Assembly (NCBI GenBank): GCA_903925075.1
Contig: CAIYDQ010000072.1
Location: forward strand, 1 to 43,702
Length of the DNA stretch: 43,702 bases
DNA from: an uncultured Geobacter sp.
GTDB taxonomy: Bacteria > Desulfobacterota > Desulfuromonadia > Geobacterales > Geobacteraceae
Reading direction: 5' to 3'
Of this stretch, positions 33,396 through 41,593 are shown piece by piece. The notes under the pieces were generated by a model, which searched no databases, had not been told where the DNA came from, and saw nothing but the letters and a program-made list of their open reading frames with translations. Both the position numbers and the translations under genes were made by a program. Each line of letters starts with the position of its first letter. Position 1 is the first letter of the stretch.

Positions 33396-34577
33396 TCAGC
33401 CGTTGTGGGCTGCGTCGGGAGTTGCGACTTGAGGGACCAGCAACAGGAGCGATACGGCGGCGGCGCCGGCAAGGGCGGCGCCGAAGAGGAAGGGGGCAAC
33501 GCCGCCAAAGCGCTGCCAGATCAGGCCAAACAACAGGCTGGCCGGCAGAGCGCCGGAGCCCACCGCGAAGTTATACCAGCCAAAGGCGGCGCCGCGCAGA
33601 GCGGCATCGGACAGGTCGGACACCAGCGCCTTTTCCACCCCTTCGGTGAGCCCATAGAAAAGGCCGTAGCAGGCGAATAGCAGCCAAATCTGCCACTCGG
33701 CGGCGGCGAAGGCGTAGCCTAAGTAGCAAAGGGAGTAGACGCACCAGCCGGCAACGATCACGGACTTTCTGCCGATCCGGTCGGAGAGCGAGCCGAAAGG
33801 CATGCTGGAGAGCATCTTCACCAGATGGAAGAAAGCCCAAAGGAGCGGGATTCTGAAGGCCGGCATGCCGAGTTGACCGGCTTTCAGGAGCAAAAAGGTA
33901 TCGGAGGAGTTGCCGAGCGTGAACAGGAACAGCACCAGCAGGTATCTTCTCAGCGGACCGGCGGGAAGCAGGGAGAGCCGCAGCTTCGTTTTTTGCGGCG
34001 CGACTCTTTCCGTCTCGCTCACCTTCCAGACGATCAGCAGCACGGCGAGCGCCCCCGGTATGGCGGCCAGCCAGAAGACGCTCCTGACATCGGCGACGAC
34101 ATAGGCAAGGAGCGCCGTGGCGAGCAGCGGTCCGACCAGGGCGCCGGCGTGGTCCATCGAGCGGTGGAAACCGTAGGCCTTGCCTCGCACCGACGGGTCA
34201 ACCGAGTCGGCGATCAAGGCATCGCGCGGCGAGGTCCGGATCCCTTTGCCGACCCGGTCTCCGGTGCGGATCAGCAGCACCGTCAACGGCGAGCCGGCTG
34301 CGGCGATCAGCGGGCGCATCAGCGAAGAGACGGAGTATCCCAGCAGCACCAGCCGTTTGCGGCGGCGCACCCGATCCGAGGCGATGCAGGAGAGGAGTTT
34401 CAAAAGAGAGGCGGTGGACTCGGCCACCCCCTCGATCACCCCGAGATATGCCGGTCCAGCGCCCAGCACGCCGGTGAGAAAGAGCGGCAGCAGCGGGTAG
34501 ATCATTTCGCTGGAAACGTCGGTAAAGAAGCTCACCAATCCCAAGATGAAGACGTTGCCGGTAATGCCGCTGAACAT
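33396..34577 (-). CDS. Major facilitator superfamily transporter
   Basis: The product is 394 residues with about twelve membrane helices. The N-terminus is 'GLVSFFTDVSSEMIYPLLPLF' and the cytoplasmic loop between helices 2 and 3 is basic ('SDRVRRRKRLVLLGY'). After helix 4 there is 'DRVGKGIRTSPRDALIADS', a pattern seen in the MFS subfamily often annotated as drug or sugar-phosphate-like exporters. The second half repeats the loop motif ('FGSLSDRIGRKSVIVAGW'). GGAGGT lies six bases before the ATG. It is a single gene on the minus strand, divergent from proC. The substrate is unknown. Confidence 0.85.
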   Translation of the reverse strand: MFSGITGNVFILGLVSFFTDVSSEMIYPLLPLFLTGVLGAGPAYLGVIEGVAESTASLLKLLSCIASDRVRRRKRLVLLGYSVSSLMRPLIAAAGSPLTVLLIRTGDRVGKGIRTSPRDALIADSVDPSVRGKAYGFHRSMDHAGALVGPLLATALLAYVVADVRSVFWLAAIPGALAVLLIVWKVSETERVAPQKTKLRLSLLPAGPLRRYLLVLFLFTLGNSSDTFLLLKAGQLGMPAFRIPLLWAFFHLVKMLSSMPFGSLSDRIGRKSVIVAGWCVYSLCYLGYAFAAAEWQIWLLFACYGLFYGLTEGVEKALVSDLSDAALRGAAFGWYNFAVGSGALPASLLFGLIWQRFGGVAPFLFGAALAGAAAVSLLLLVPQVATPDAAHNG

Positions 34578-34675
34578 GGCGCACCTCCGAGAGACGATTT
34601 GGCCAAAGCTAAGACAGCATGCCACAGGCAAAGGTCCAGTCAATCGGGAGCAGTCATTAGCTCTTAGCAATTGTG

Positions 34676-34704
34676 TTGACATTTGCAGCCGGATTTATTA
34701 CCTA
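34676..34704 (+). promoter_or_regulatory. Weak candidate promoter for proC
   Basis: A perfect TTGACA (34676-34681) is followed after 17 bases by TACCTA, a poor -10. If used, the palindrome at 34735-34868 would lie in the proC leader. Low confidence because of the -10. Confidence 0.25.
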
Positions 34705-34734
34705 TCTTCACACTGGCAAACCAAGATCAGAACC

Positions 34735-34868
34735 AACCGTTTTGCCACGGAGAAAATCTGAGCACATCTGAGAACGGCGCGTCAAAGGCTTTAAACAAGG
34801 GGTAAGTCTAAAACCAAAGGCTAGCTTGCTCAGATTTCCTCAGATTTTCTCCGTGGCCAACGGTTTTG
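34735..34868. repeat. Long imperfect inverted repeat (CCACGGAGAAAATCTGAG arms)
   Basis: The left arm (about 34735-34772) contains AACCGTT, CCACGGAGAAAATCTGAG and ATCTGAG. The right arm (about 34830-34868) is its complement with only a few mismatches. The loop is about 60 bases. The gap 34578-34894 between the MFS gene and proC holds little else, apart from the ribosome binding site of proC right after the right arm. Confidence 0.8.
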
Positions 34869-34894
34869 GTTTTAACCCAAGGAGGCAAAGCGGC

Positions 34895-35707
34895 ATGCAC
34901 AAGGACCAGAAAACAGGGTTCATCGGCGGCGGGAATATGGCGGAGGCCATCGTCAAGGGACTTTTGGCCGGCGGGGTTCCGGCCGCGGACCTTGCCGTCT
35001 CGGAGCCGTCCGAGCAACGCAGGCACGTCCTCGCCGAGAGATACGGCATCCGAGTCCTCAACGACAATGCCGCTCTTTGCCAGACCAGCGACACCATCAT
35101 CCTCGCAGTGAAGCCGCAGGTGTACGCGGCGGCGCTCAAGGGAGTCGACGCGCCTGCCGCCGCAGGCAAGCTGTTCATCTCGATCATGGCCGGCGTCAAG
35201 ACCTCCGCCCTGGAGTCCCTGCTCGGCTCGGAAAGCAAAGTGGTGCGGGTGATGCCCAACACCCCGGCGCTGGTGCTGGCGGGGGCCACGGCCATAGCCG
35301 GCGGCGCCCGGGCCCGGGACGAGGACTTGGCTTTGACGCGCAGGATCTTCGACCTGGTAGGCACGAGTTGCATCGTGGAAGAAAAACTGCTGGATGCGGT
35401 GACCGGCCTTTCCGGCAGCGGCCCCGCCTATGTGCTCACCTTCATCGAAGCGCTCAGCGACGCCGGGGTGAAGCACGGCTTGAGCCGCGAGGTGGCGACC
35501 GCCCTGGCCGCGCAGACCGTCTACGGCACCGCCAAGCTGCTGCTTGAGACTCGGGAGCATCCGGCGGTGCTCAAGGGGAACGTCGCCTCTCCGGGCGGGA
35601 CCACCATCGCCGGCATGCACTCGCTGGAGCGGGACGGTTTTCGCGCCGCCACCATGAACGCGGTCGAAGTCGCCGTGGCGAGGTCCAAGGAATTGGGGGA
35701 GAAGTGA
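34895..35707 (+). CDS. proC: Pyrroline-5-carboxylate reductase
   Basis: The 270-residue enzyme reduces 1-pyrroline-5-carboxylate to proline with NAD(P)H, the last step of proline synthesis, in the cytoplasm. It starts with the Rossmann dinucleotide loop 'GFIGGGNMAEAIVKGL' and has 'VKPQVY' and 'RVMPNTPALV'. The ProC signature region is 'LSGSGPAYVLTFIEALSDAG', and near the end 'VASPGGTTIAGMHSLE'. Length is as usual for ProC. AAGGAGG lies nine bases before the ATG at 34895. Its stop overlaps the start of the acylphosphatase gene (GTGA), so the two are coupled. Confidence 0.95.
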   Translation: MHKDQKTGFIGGGNMAEAIVKGLLAGGVPAADLAVSEPSEQRRHVLAERYGIRVLNDNAALCQTSDTIILAVKPQVYAAALKGVDAPAAAGKLFISIMAGVKTSALESLLGSESKVVRVMPNTPALVLAGATAIAGGARARDEDLALTRRIFDLVGTSCIVEEKLLDAVTGLSGSGPAYVLTFIEALSDAGVKHGLSREVATALAAQTVYGTAKLLLETREHPAVLKGNVASPGGTTIAGMHSLERDGFRAATMNAVEVAVARSKELGEK

Positions 35708-35988
35708 AAACAAGGACGACAGTGATCGTGCGCGGGCACGTGCAGGGAGTCGGCTTTCGTTACTACACTGCCAAGACCGCCAAGCGGCATCAGCTTACCG
35801 GGTGGGTGATGAACCTTCTGGACGGTTCGGTGACGGCGTGTTTCGAGGGGGAGGAGGAGGAGGTCCGGGCCGTGGTGGAGTGGTGCCGCAGGGGCCCCGA
35901 CGCCGCCCGGGTCGAAGAGTTGGTCGAGCAGCCGGGCGAATACCTCGGCGAATTCGAAGAGTTCGGCATTCGGCACGAGCATGAGTAG
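35704..35988 (+). CDS. acyP: Acylphosphatase
   Basis: The 94-residue cytoplasmic enzyme hydrolyses acyl phosphates. The phosphate-binding loop 'VRGHVQGVGFRYYT' carries the catalytic arginine (Arg19), and 'LTGWVMNLLDGSV' carries the catalytic asparagine (Asn37). Both are present. The start is a GTG overlapping the proC stop. It ends two bases from the convergent stop of the radical SAM gene at 35991, with no obvious terminator between. Confidence 0.94.
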   Translation: MKTRTTVIVRGHVQGVGFRYYTAKTAKRHQLTGWVMNLLDGSVTACFEGEEEEVRAVVEWCRRGPDAARVEELVEQPGEYLGEFEEFGIRHEHE

Positions 35989-35990
35989 AC

Positions 35991-37316
35991 CTATTTTATC
36001 GGCCACCCTTTCTCGAAACCTTCCGGGTAGAAGCGCTCGCGGGTCCTGTTGAAGTAACCGTACTGGATTTTCGGGAAAGCCTGCTTCACCTTTTCCAGCA
36101 GCCGATACATGCCGATCCCCCTCTCCTGCACTCCCATTCTCTCGTTGTAAAAAGCCGGATCGATGGAAAGGTTCCTCATCTGCAGCATGTCCACACCGGT
36201 GGTATCGATGAAATTCAGCAGCGCCTCCACTTCAGAAGGACTGTCGGTCACCCCCGGAGAGACCAGGTAATTGATCATGGTGAAGAGCCCCTTCTGCTTG
36301 GCGGCCTTGACCGATTCGACCACATCGGCGAAACGATAGCCGTTGGGCCGATAGTAGCGGTTGTAGAACTCCTCCTGCACCGAGTTCATGGAAAAGCGCA
36401 TCGAATCCATGCCCGCGTCGCACAGCATCCGAATCCGCTCGGGCAGGGAACCGTTGGAGTTGAAATTCACCGTGCCGCGGGAGCTTCCCGCCTTGAGCCT
36501 CCTGGTCGCCTCGGCCACCGTATCCGCCTGCATGATGGGATCGCCTTCGCACCCCTGCCCGTAGGAGACGATGGGGTCGGGGGCCTCCTTCAGGTGCGGC
36601 AGCATGAGTTGCACGATCTCCTCCGGCGTGGGCACGAATGGTATCCGTTCGTGGTTCGACGGGCAGCAGTCCGATGGTTGCAGGCTGATGCAGCCGAGGC
36701 AGCGGGAGTTGCAGACCGGCGAGGTCGGGATCGGCGCCTCCCAGCGGCGAAAGAACAGGTTCTTGGCCGCGAAGCAGTGATAGTCCACGGCGCAGCGCGA
36801 CAACTGCTCGATCAGCCTGTTTTCCGGGAACTCGGCCAGCATGCGCCTGACCAGCGGATCGAGCTTGCGGTCGTCGTAGTTCTTGGGAAGCCAGTTTTCG
36901 TTGTCGTCCACCCGGGTCGCCGCCACCACGAAACGCTCGCTTTGCTCGTCCCAGCCCACCGCCGTGTAGGACCAAAGCGGCAGATGCACCTTCTTTTTGC
37001 TGTAGTCGCAGGCGGGAAGCAGCGTCCGCATGTAGCCCGGAGCCATGAAAGCGGAGACCGCCTGCACCGCGATGCTGCGCCGCCCCTCCTTGACGCGGGC
37101 GACCGTGGTGAAGCACCGCTCGCGGGAGTCCCAGGCGATCGGGGGAGTATCCGGAATAGTGAAGAGCCGGCTATCCTCGGGAAGCGGGATCAGTTCCACC
37201 GATTCCGGCAAAAGCGGCTCGTTGCCGCTCATGCCGGCCATGTTCAGGTGCGGGTGATCGAAAATATTCCCCTGGCTGTCGGCGTAGAGGAGTTTGGGGA
37301 GTCTTTTTGCTTTCAT
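35991..37316 (-). CDS. Radical SAM protein of unknown function
   Basis: From the ATG at 37316 it has 441 residues. An N-terminal region of about 195 residues without a recognised domain precedes the radical SAM motif CNSRCLGC (cysteines about 202, 206 and 209). The barrel follows, with 'VSYGQGCEGDPIM', 'TVNFNSNGSLPERI' and 'SMRFSMNSVQEEFYNRYY'. Unlike the other radical SAM proteins here it lacks a B12 domain. The pattern resembles a conserved uncharacterised family of anaerobes. A short GGA precedes the chosen ATG. An upstream extension to 37445 is not supported by its residues. Confidence 0.82.
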   Translation of the reverse strand: MKAKRLPKLLYADSQGNIFDHPHLNMAGMSGNEPLLPESVELIPLPEDSRLFTIPDTPPIAWDSRERCFTTVARVKEGRRSIAVQAVSAFMAPGYMRTLLPACDYSKKKVHLPLWSYTAVGWDEQSERFVVAATRVDDNENWLPKNYDDRKLDPLVRRMLAEFPENRLIEQLSRCAVDYHCFAAKNLFFRRWEAPIPTSPVCNSRCLGCISLQPSDCCPSNHERIPFVPTPEEIVQLMLPHLKEAPDPIVSYGQGCEGDPIMQADTVAEATRRLKAGSSRGTVNFNSNGSLPERIRMLCDAGMDSMRFSMNSVQEEFYNRYYRPNGYRFADVVESVKAAKQKGLFTMINYLVSPGVTDSPSEVEALLNFIDTTGVDMLQMRNLSIDPAFYNERMGVQERGIGMYRLLEKVKQAFPKIQYGYFNRTRERFYPEGFEKGWPIK

Positions 37317-37503
37317 ATTCGTCCAATGGGCGCCGGCGTGGCCGCTCGCAGCTTTAATCCAGATTGAGGTGCAGTGACCTACAGTAGCAAAAAACGGTTG
37401 GAGGAGCAAGGAGAAGGCGGGAAAACAGTATTGCGAGCCTTCCACCTCTCCTCCAGCACTCCCATCAAGGGCGCTGGCGTTAACTTAAGCTTCTGCCATT
37501 TTA

Positions 37504-37533
37504 CTGGCAACACCGCTGGTTATCGGCTACAAT
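37504..37533 (+). promoter_or_regulatory. Promoter that would give a leaderless mRNA
   Basis: A -10 TACAAT (37528-37533) and a partial -35 CTGGCA (37504-37509) are 18 bases apart. The expected start point is about 37540-37541, the A of the ATG of the radical SAM gene, which itself has no ribosome binding site. Confidence 0.4.
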
Positions 37534-37540
37534 CCGGGCC

Positions 37541-39217
37541 ATGAAAACCCTGCTCACCACGCTGCATGCCAAATACGTTCACTCCTCCCTTGCCCTCCCC
37601 TACCTCGCCGGCGCCTGCGCCGATCTGCCGGGCTTGGATTTCCGGATACTGGAAATGACGGTGAACGAACAGCAGGACCAACTGCTTTCCCGGCTCTACG
37701 CCGCCCAAGCCGACATCGTCCTCTTCTCCTGCTATATCTGGAATACCGAACTCACCTTGAAGCTCGCCTCCGATCTCAAACAGCTCGCCCCCGGCACCCG
37801 GATCGTGCTGGGCGGCCCCGAAGTCTCCTTCGGCGCCTTCGAGATGATGATGCGCAACGGCGCGGTCGATTGCATCGTCCGGGGCGAAGGGGAAGAGAGC
37901 TGCCGGGAGTTGCTGCAGGCGCTACAGGCAGGCGCGCCGCTTGCGGAGATTGCCGGCATCACCTACCGCGAGGGGGAGGAGGTGGTCGCCAACCCGGAGC
38001 GCGGAGCCATCGCGGGGCTGGATTCCATTGCCTCCCCGTTCGCGGCGGGTCTGGTCGACCTGACCAAGCCGCTCGTCTACTACGAGACTTCCCGCGGCTG
38101 CCCGTTCTCCTGCGCCTTTTGCATGTCCTCCATCGACAGCGGCGTTCGCTCCTTCTCCATGGAGAGGATCCGCCGCGACTTGCAACTGCTGATGGCTGCG
38201 GGCGCGCAGACGGTGAAGCTCGCCGACCGGACCTTCAATTTCGACGCCGCCAGGGCGAACCGGATCTGGCGCTTCATTCTGGACGAGAACCGCGCCAGCA
38301 AATTCCACTTCGAGATAGCCGCAGAGCTTCTCACCGAAGAGAACCTTGCGCTTTTGGCCGAAGTCCCCGCCGGCATGTTCTGTTTCGAGATCGGCGTGCA
38401 GTCCGGCGGGCAGGAGACGCTGGAATCGGTGGCGCGCAAATCGAGCCTCGACAAGCTGTTTGCAAACGTGCGGCGTCTGAAGGAAACTACCCGCGTGACG
38501 GTGCACCTGGATCTGGTGGCGGGGCTTCCCGGCGAATCGCTGGACGGCTTTCTCGCGTCCTTGCAGGATCTCTTCGCGCTGGCCCCGGACCACATCCAGG
38601 TGGAGCCGCTCAAGGTGATGAAGGGGACGCCCATGCGCGGCATCGCCCGCAAGGAGCACTACGCCTACGCCGAGGCGGCGCCGTACAAGGTGCTGCACAC
38701 CCCCTGGCTCGGCTACCTGGAGATCCGTCGCATCGAGGGGATCAGCCGGCTGTTGGATCTCGTTTACAACAGCGGCAGGTTTGCGGCCAGCCTGGACGAG
38801 TTGGCGGCGAGCGCCCCCCTGTCGGAGGTCTTCGCCGACGCCGCCGAGTATTTCGAGTTGCGGGAGGTGGCCGCCAATCTTTCGCTGCCGGTTCTTTTCC
38901 AGACTCTCTGGTGCTTTGCCGGCTCCAGGCTTGAGGGCGAGGCGCTGGAGCGCCTGCGCGACGCGCTCAGCTTCGATCTCTGCCTGACCGGCTACCCCGG
39001 AGGGAACGCGCCCGACTTCTTCGCGCCGACTGCCGAAAAGGTGGAAAGGAGCGCGCCGGCCGACCTGCCAACCGCCGCACCCGGAGAGCGGCTGAGATAC
39101 TACCGGCGCCGGTTCGCCAGGGATTACCGAAAGAAGCCCTGCGCCGAGCAAGCAACCGAGTTGACCTTCATCTATCGATCCTCCCCCGGCAAAGGGTTGC
39201 AGGTCGAAGTGCTTTAA
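37541..39217 (+). CDS. B12-binding radical SAM protein with DUF4080-like C-terminus
   Basis: The product is 558 residues. The cobalamin-type domain (about 1-150) has 'LFSCYIWNTELTLKLA', 'IVLGGPEVSFGAFE' and 'CIVRGEGEE'. The radical SAM motif CPFSCAFC follows (cysteines about 187, 191 and 194), then 'MFCFEIGVQSGGQETL' and 'VHLDLVAGLPGES'. The last 200 residues match what I know of DUF4080 proteins, a common B12 radical SAM type of anaerobes with no assigned substrate. It resembles the protein at 4964-6631. No ribosome binding site precedes the ATG, and a promoter lies directly upstream, so translation may be leaderless. Confidence 0.87.
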   Translation: MKTLLTTLHAKYVHSSLALPYLAGACADLPGLDFRILEMTVNEQQDQLLSRLYAAQADIVLFSCYIWNTELTLKLASDLKQLAPGTRIVLGGPEVSFGAFEMMMRNGAVDCIVRGEGEESCRELLQALQAGAPLAEIAGITYREGEEVVANPERGAIAGLDSIASPFAAGLVDLTKPLVYYETSRGCPFSCAFCMSSIDSGVRSFSMERIRRDLQLLMAAGAQTVKLADRTFNFDAARANRIWRFILDENRASKFHFEIAAELLTEENLALLAEVPAGMFCFEIGVQSGGQETLESVARKSSLDKLFANVRRLKETTRVTVHLDLVAGLPGESLDGFLASLQDLFALAPDHIQVEPLKVMKGTPMRGIARKEHYAYAEAAPYKVLHTPWLGYLEIRRIEGISRLLDLVYNSGRFAASLDELAASAPLSEVFADAAEYFELREVAANLSLPVLFQTLWCFAGSRLEGEALERLRDALSFDLCLTGYPGGNAPDFFAPTAEKVERSAPADLPTAAPGERLRYYRRRFARDYRKKPCAEQATELTFIYRSSPGKGLQVEVL

Positions 39218-39268
39218 CCGGATCTGCAGTTTCGTCGTCTACCGCTAACCACAACCCGGAACGCGGTG

Positions 39269-39306
39269 CCTGTCCCCCTTCCCTGCTCCTGTCCCCCTAC
39301 CCTGCT
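39269..39306. repeat. Two tandem 19-bp repeats
   Basis: CCTGTCCCCCTTCCCTGCT is followed directly by the same 19 bases with one change (TT to TA). It lies in the 425-bp gene-free stretch 39218-39642. Confidence 0.85.
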
Positions 39307-39318
39307 CATGCGTGGAAC

Positions 39319-39373
39319 GGGGCACGAACCGCATCGGAAAATGATGCGGTTCACGATGGTCACCGCATCCTAC
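39319..39373. repeat. Palindromic repeat, GTAGGATGCGG family, copy 1
   Basis: GGCACGAACCGCATCGG on the left is followed by a 33-bp right half (39341-39373) ending CACCGCATCCTAC. The right half is the reverse complement of the element at 17229-17261 with one change. Confidence 0.8.
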
Positions 39374-39480
39374 AAAACCGACCACATAGTGCCGCAGCTC
39401 CACGATTGCTCGCTTGCACCATGCCTATCCCTGTGAATAATTAGACAGATCCAATTCAGCCACACATTAAATATCTGCGC

Positions 39481-39551
39481 GTAGGATGCGGTGAGGCACG
39501 AACCGCATCGGATTGGCAATGATGCGGTTCACGATGTTCACCGCATCCTAC
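39481..39551. repeat. Palindromic repeat, GTAGGATGCGG family, copy 2
   Basis: This is a full palindrome: the left half starts GTAGGATGCGGTGAGG and the right half (39519-39551) ends TTCACCGCATCCTAC. The right half is the exact reverse complement of 17229-17261. The region 39374-39480 between the two copies has no gene I can support. Confidence 0.85.
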
Positions 39552-39573
39552 CAGCTCTCGCCCGCTGGATGCA

Positions 39574-39594
39574 GGGCGAACACAAGGTTCGCCC
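39574..39594. repeat. Short palindrome GGGCGAAC-N5-GTTCGCCC
   Basis: This is the reverse-orientation copy of the element at 19576-19596, with loop ACAAG, the complement of CTTGT. Confidence 0.7.
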
Positions 39595-39642
39595 CTACGG
39601 CAAGCACGTCACCAGGAGGAACCGAAACTAGAGGAGGATATC

Positions 39643-39879
39643 TTGGAATTTTTCACGGTTTCCTGCCTGCGCAGGGGGAAGGTATCAATGGACGGCAGTT
39701 ACTTGGGTGAGAACAAGAGCGGGGAGACGCTGCGGGTCTTCCAGTGCGGCGCGGGGTTGCACGACATCTCCTTGGAGTGCCGGATCGGGCAGAGGTGCCG
39801 CGAGATGACCCAACGGGTCATGATCGCCGGCACCAACGCGATACTTCCCAAAGAACTTCGCTTTTACTGCAGCTTGTGA
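39643..39879 (+). CDS. Small hypothetical protein
   Basis: This 78-residue protein starts at TTG, chosen because GAGGAGG lies five bases upstream. The ATG at codon 16 ('MDGSYLGENKSG') is the alternative. It has no membrane segment or signal peptide and contains four cysteines ('SCLRRG', 'FQCGAG', 'LECRIGQRC', 'FYCSL'). I do not recognise the family. It ends eight bases before the convergent stop of the dipeptidase gene. Confidence 0.6.
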   Translation: MEFFTVSCLRRGKVSMDGSYLGENKSGETLRVFQCGAGLHDISLECRIGQRCREMTQRVMIAGTNAILPKELRFYCSL

Positions 39880-39887
39880 TAGCCGCC

Positions 39888-41342
39888 TCAAACGGACTTC
39901 AATATCTCCAGCACGAAATCCCAATATTTGCCGACGCTGTCGATCTCTATCCGCTCGTCGGGCGAGTGCACGCTTTGCAAGGTCGGGCCAAAGGAGATCA
40001 TGTCCATGCCAGGGATGCGCTCGCCGATGATGCCGCATTCGAGTCCGGCATGGATGGCCTTGACCTCGGCCTCTTGGCCGTAGAGGGAGCGGTAGCACTG
40101 TTTGGCGACCTGCAAAATGGCGGAATCGAGGTTGGGTTTCCAGCCGGGATAGCCCACGCCCGCCTCGATGGCCGCGCCTCCCAGTTCGAAAATCGCCTCG
40201 ACGGTCTCGACCACCTCCGCCAGACGAGAGCCAACGGAGCTGCGCTGGCTGGTGATCAGCACGATTTCCTGCTGACCGGTGCCGACCACGGCGAGATTGG
40301 TCGAAGTCTCCACCAGCCCCGGGATGTCGGCGCTCATCTGCTGCACGCCGGTGGGCATCGCGGCGATGGTCCGGCAAAGCCTGCCCTGCAGCGACGCTTC
40401 CAGTACCTGCGCGCCTGGCGCTGCGTCCTGCCTGGTCAGGGACAGCAGCAGATCGGGCTCGATGCGGGAAAGTTCAGCTTGGAAGCTCGCCTGCAGCTTC
40501 GCCACCAGCGCCTCCGCCTCGGCCAACTGCCGGATCGGCAGGTACAACAGCGCCCGGCACTCGCGCGGAATGGCGTTGCGCATGTTCCCGCCGTCGATCG
40601 ACGACAGCCGCGCCCCCATCTCCGCCAGCCTCAGCAGCGCCCGGTTGAGCAGCTTTATGGCGTTTCCCAGCCCCTTGTCGATCTCCAGACCGGAATGCCC
40701 CCCCTTCAACCCTTTCACGGTCAGACAGAGCGCGGCGGCGTCAGCCGGCGCGCTCTCCGCCGTCATTTGCCACCGTCCGAGGGTATCCTTGCCTCCGGCG
40801 CAACCGACGAAGAGCACGCCCTCGTCTTCCGAATCCAGATTCAAAAGGATCCTGCTTTCCACCAGCGCCGGGTCGAGGTGCTTCGCCCCCTTGAGGCCGG
40901 TCTCTTCCTCCAGGGTGAAAAGAAATTCCAGCGGCCCGTGCTGCAACGAGCGGTCCTCCATGATGGCGAGGCTGGTGGCGACGCCCGCGCCGTTGTCGGC
41001 GCCAAGCGTCGTGCCGTTGGCCGTCAAAAAGCCGCCGTTGCGGACCAGTTCGATCGGGTCCTTAAGGAAATCGTGGCGCTTGTCCGAGTTCTTCTCGCAG
41101 ACCATGTCGAGGTGGGACTGGAGGCAAACGCCGCGCACACTCTCACGACCGGGGGAGGCCGGCTTCTTCACCACGATGTTGCCGCAGGCGTCCTGCGCGG
41201 CCCGCAGGCCGAGTTCCTTGGCCCGCTCCAGGATGAATTCCCCGATGGCCTCTTCATGGCCCGAAGGCCTGGGTATGCGGGCGATTTCCGCAAAACAGCG
41301 CCAAAAAAATTCCGGTTTCAATCCCTCGATTGCTTCTGACAT
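39888..41342 (-). CDS. pepD: Aminoacyl-histidine dipeptidase (M20 family, PepD-like)
   Basis: The protein is 484 residues, close to the family length. Metal-ligand and catalytic motifs of the M20/PepD fold are present: 'CLQSHLDMVCEKN' (His and Asp), 'TLGADNGAGVATSLA' (bridging Asp), 'FTLEEETGLKGAKHL' (Glu pair) and 'LLNLDSEDEGVLFVG'. 'HAGLECGII' near the end carries the last histidine. It is a cytoplasmic zinc dipeptidase that releases histidine from Xaa-His dipeptides and has a broad substrate range. GGAG lies seven bases before the ATG at 41342. A GTG four codons upstream is possible. It is a single gene in this place. Confidence 0.92.
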   Translation of the reverse strand: MSEAIEGLKPEFFWRCFAEIARIPRPSGHEEAIGEFILERAKELGLRAAQDACGNIVVKKPASPGRESVRGVCLQSHLDMVCEKNSDKRHDFLKDPIELVRNGGFLTANGTTLGADNGAGVATSLAIMEDRSLQHGPLEFLFTLEEETGLKGAKHLDPALVESRILLNLDSEDEGVLFVGCAGGKDTLGRWQMTAESAPADAAALCLTVKGLKGGHSGLEIDKGLGNAIKLLNRALLRLAEMGARLSSIDGGNMRNAIPRECRALLYLPIRQLAEAEALVAKLQASFQAELSRIEPDLLLSLTRQDAAPGAQVLEASLQGRLCRTIAAMPTGVQQMSADIPGLVETSTNLAVVGTGQQEIVLITSQRSSVGSRLAEVVETVEAIFELGGAAIEAGVGYPGWKPNLDSAILQVAKQCYRSLYGQEAEVKAIHAGLECGIIGERIPGMDMISFGPTLQSVHSPDERIEIDSVGKYWDFVLEILKSV

Positions 41343-41501
41343 CGGACGCTCCACAGGTTAAAATGATTGGCGGTTAGGCCGGCACCACCACTACGACGTG
41401 GGCAAAGATAACAGATTTGAAAATTAAGGAAAGCGTTGTTTGCCGCAAAATTAGCAGGTGCATGGTTCAAACCCGCCCGTTCTGCCGACGACACCTGTCA
41501 G

Positions 41502-41546
41502 AAAGCCCCCGGAGAGCCGGACACTTCCAGTCCTTCCAGGGGCTCT
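41502..41546 (-). terminator. Two-tier hairpin after the protease gene
   Basis: The outer stem is AGCCCCTGGA with TCCGGGGGCT and the inner stem GGAC with GTCC. The one irregular pair is G-U on the minus strand and C-A on the plus strand, which favours a leftward transcript. The T run is short, so strength is uncertain. Confidence 0.4.
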
Positions 41547-41593
41547 TTGTTAATCGTTGCCGGATTACTTATGGTAATCGAGGCGAATGCCGA

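Noticed and set aside
41450-41490. tRNA-like GGTTCAAACCC
   Set aside because: No five-base T stem, acceptor stem or anticodon arm can be drawn around it.
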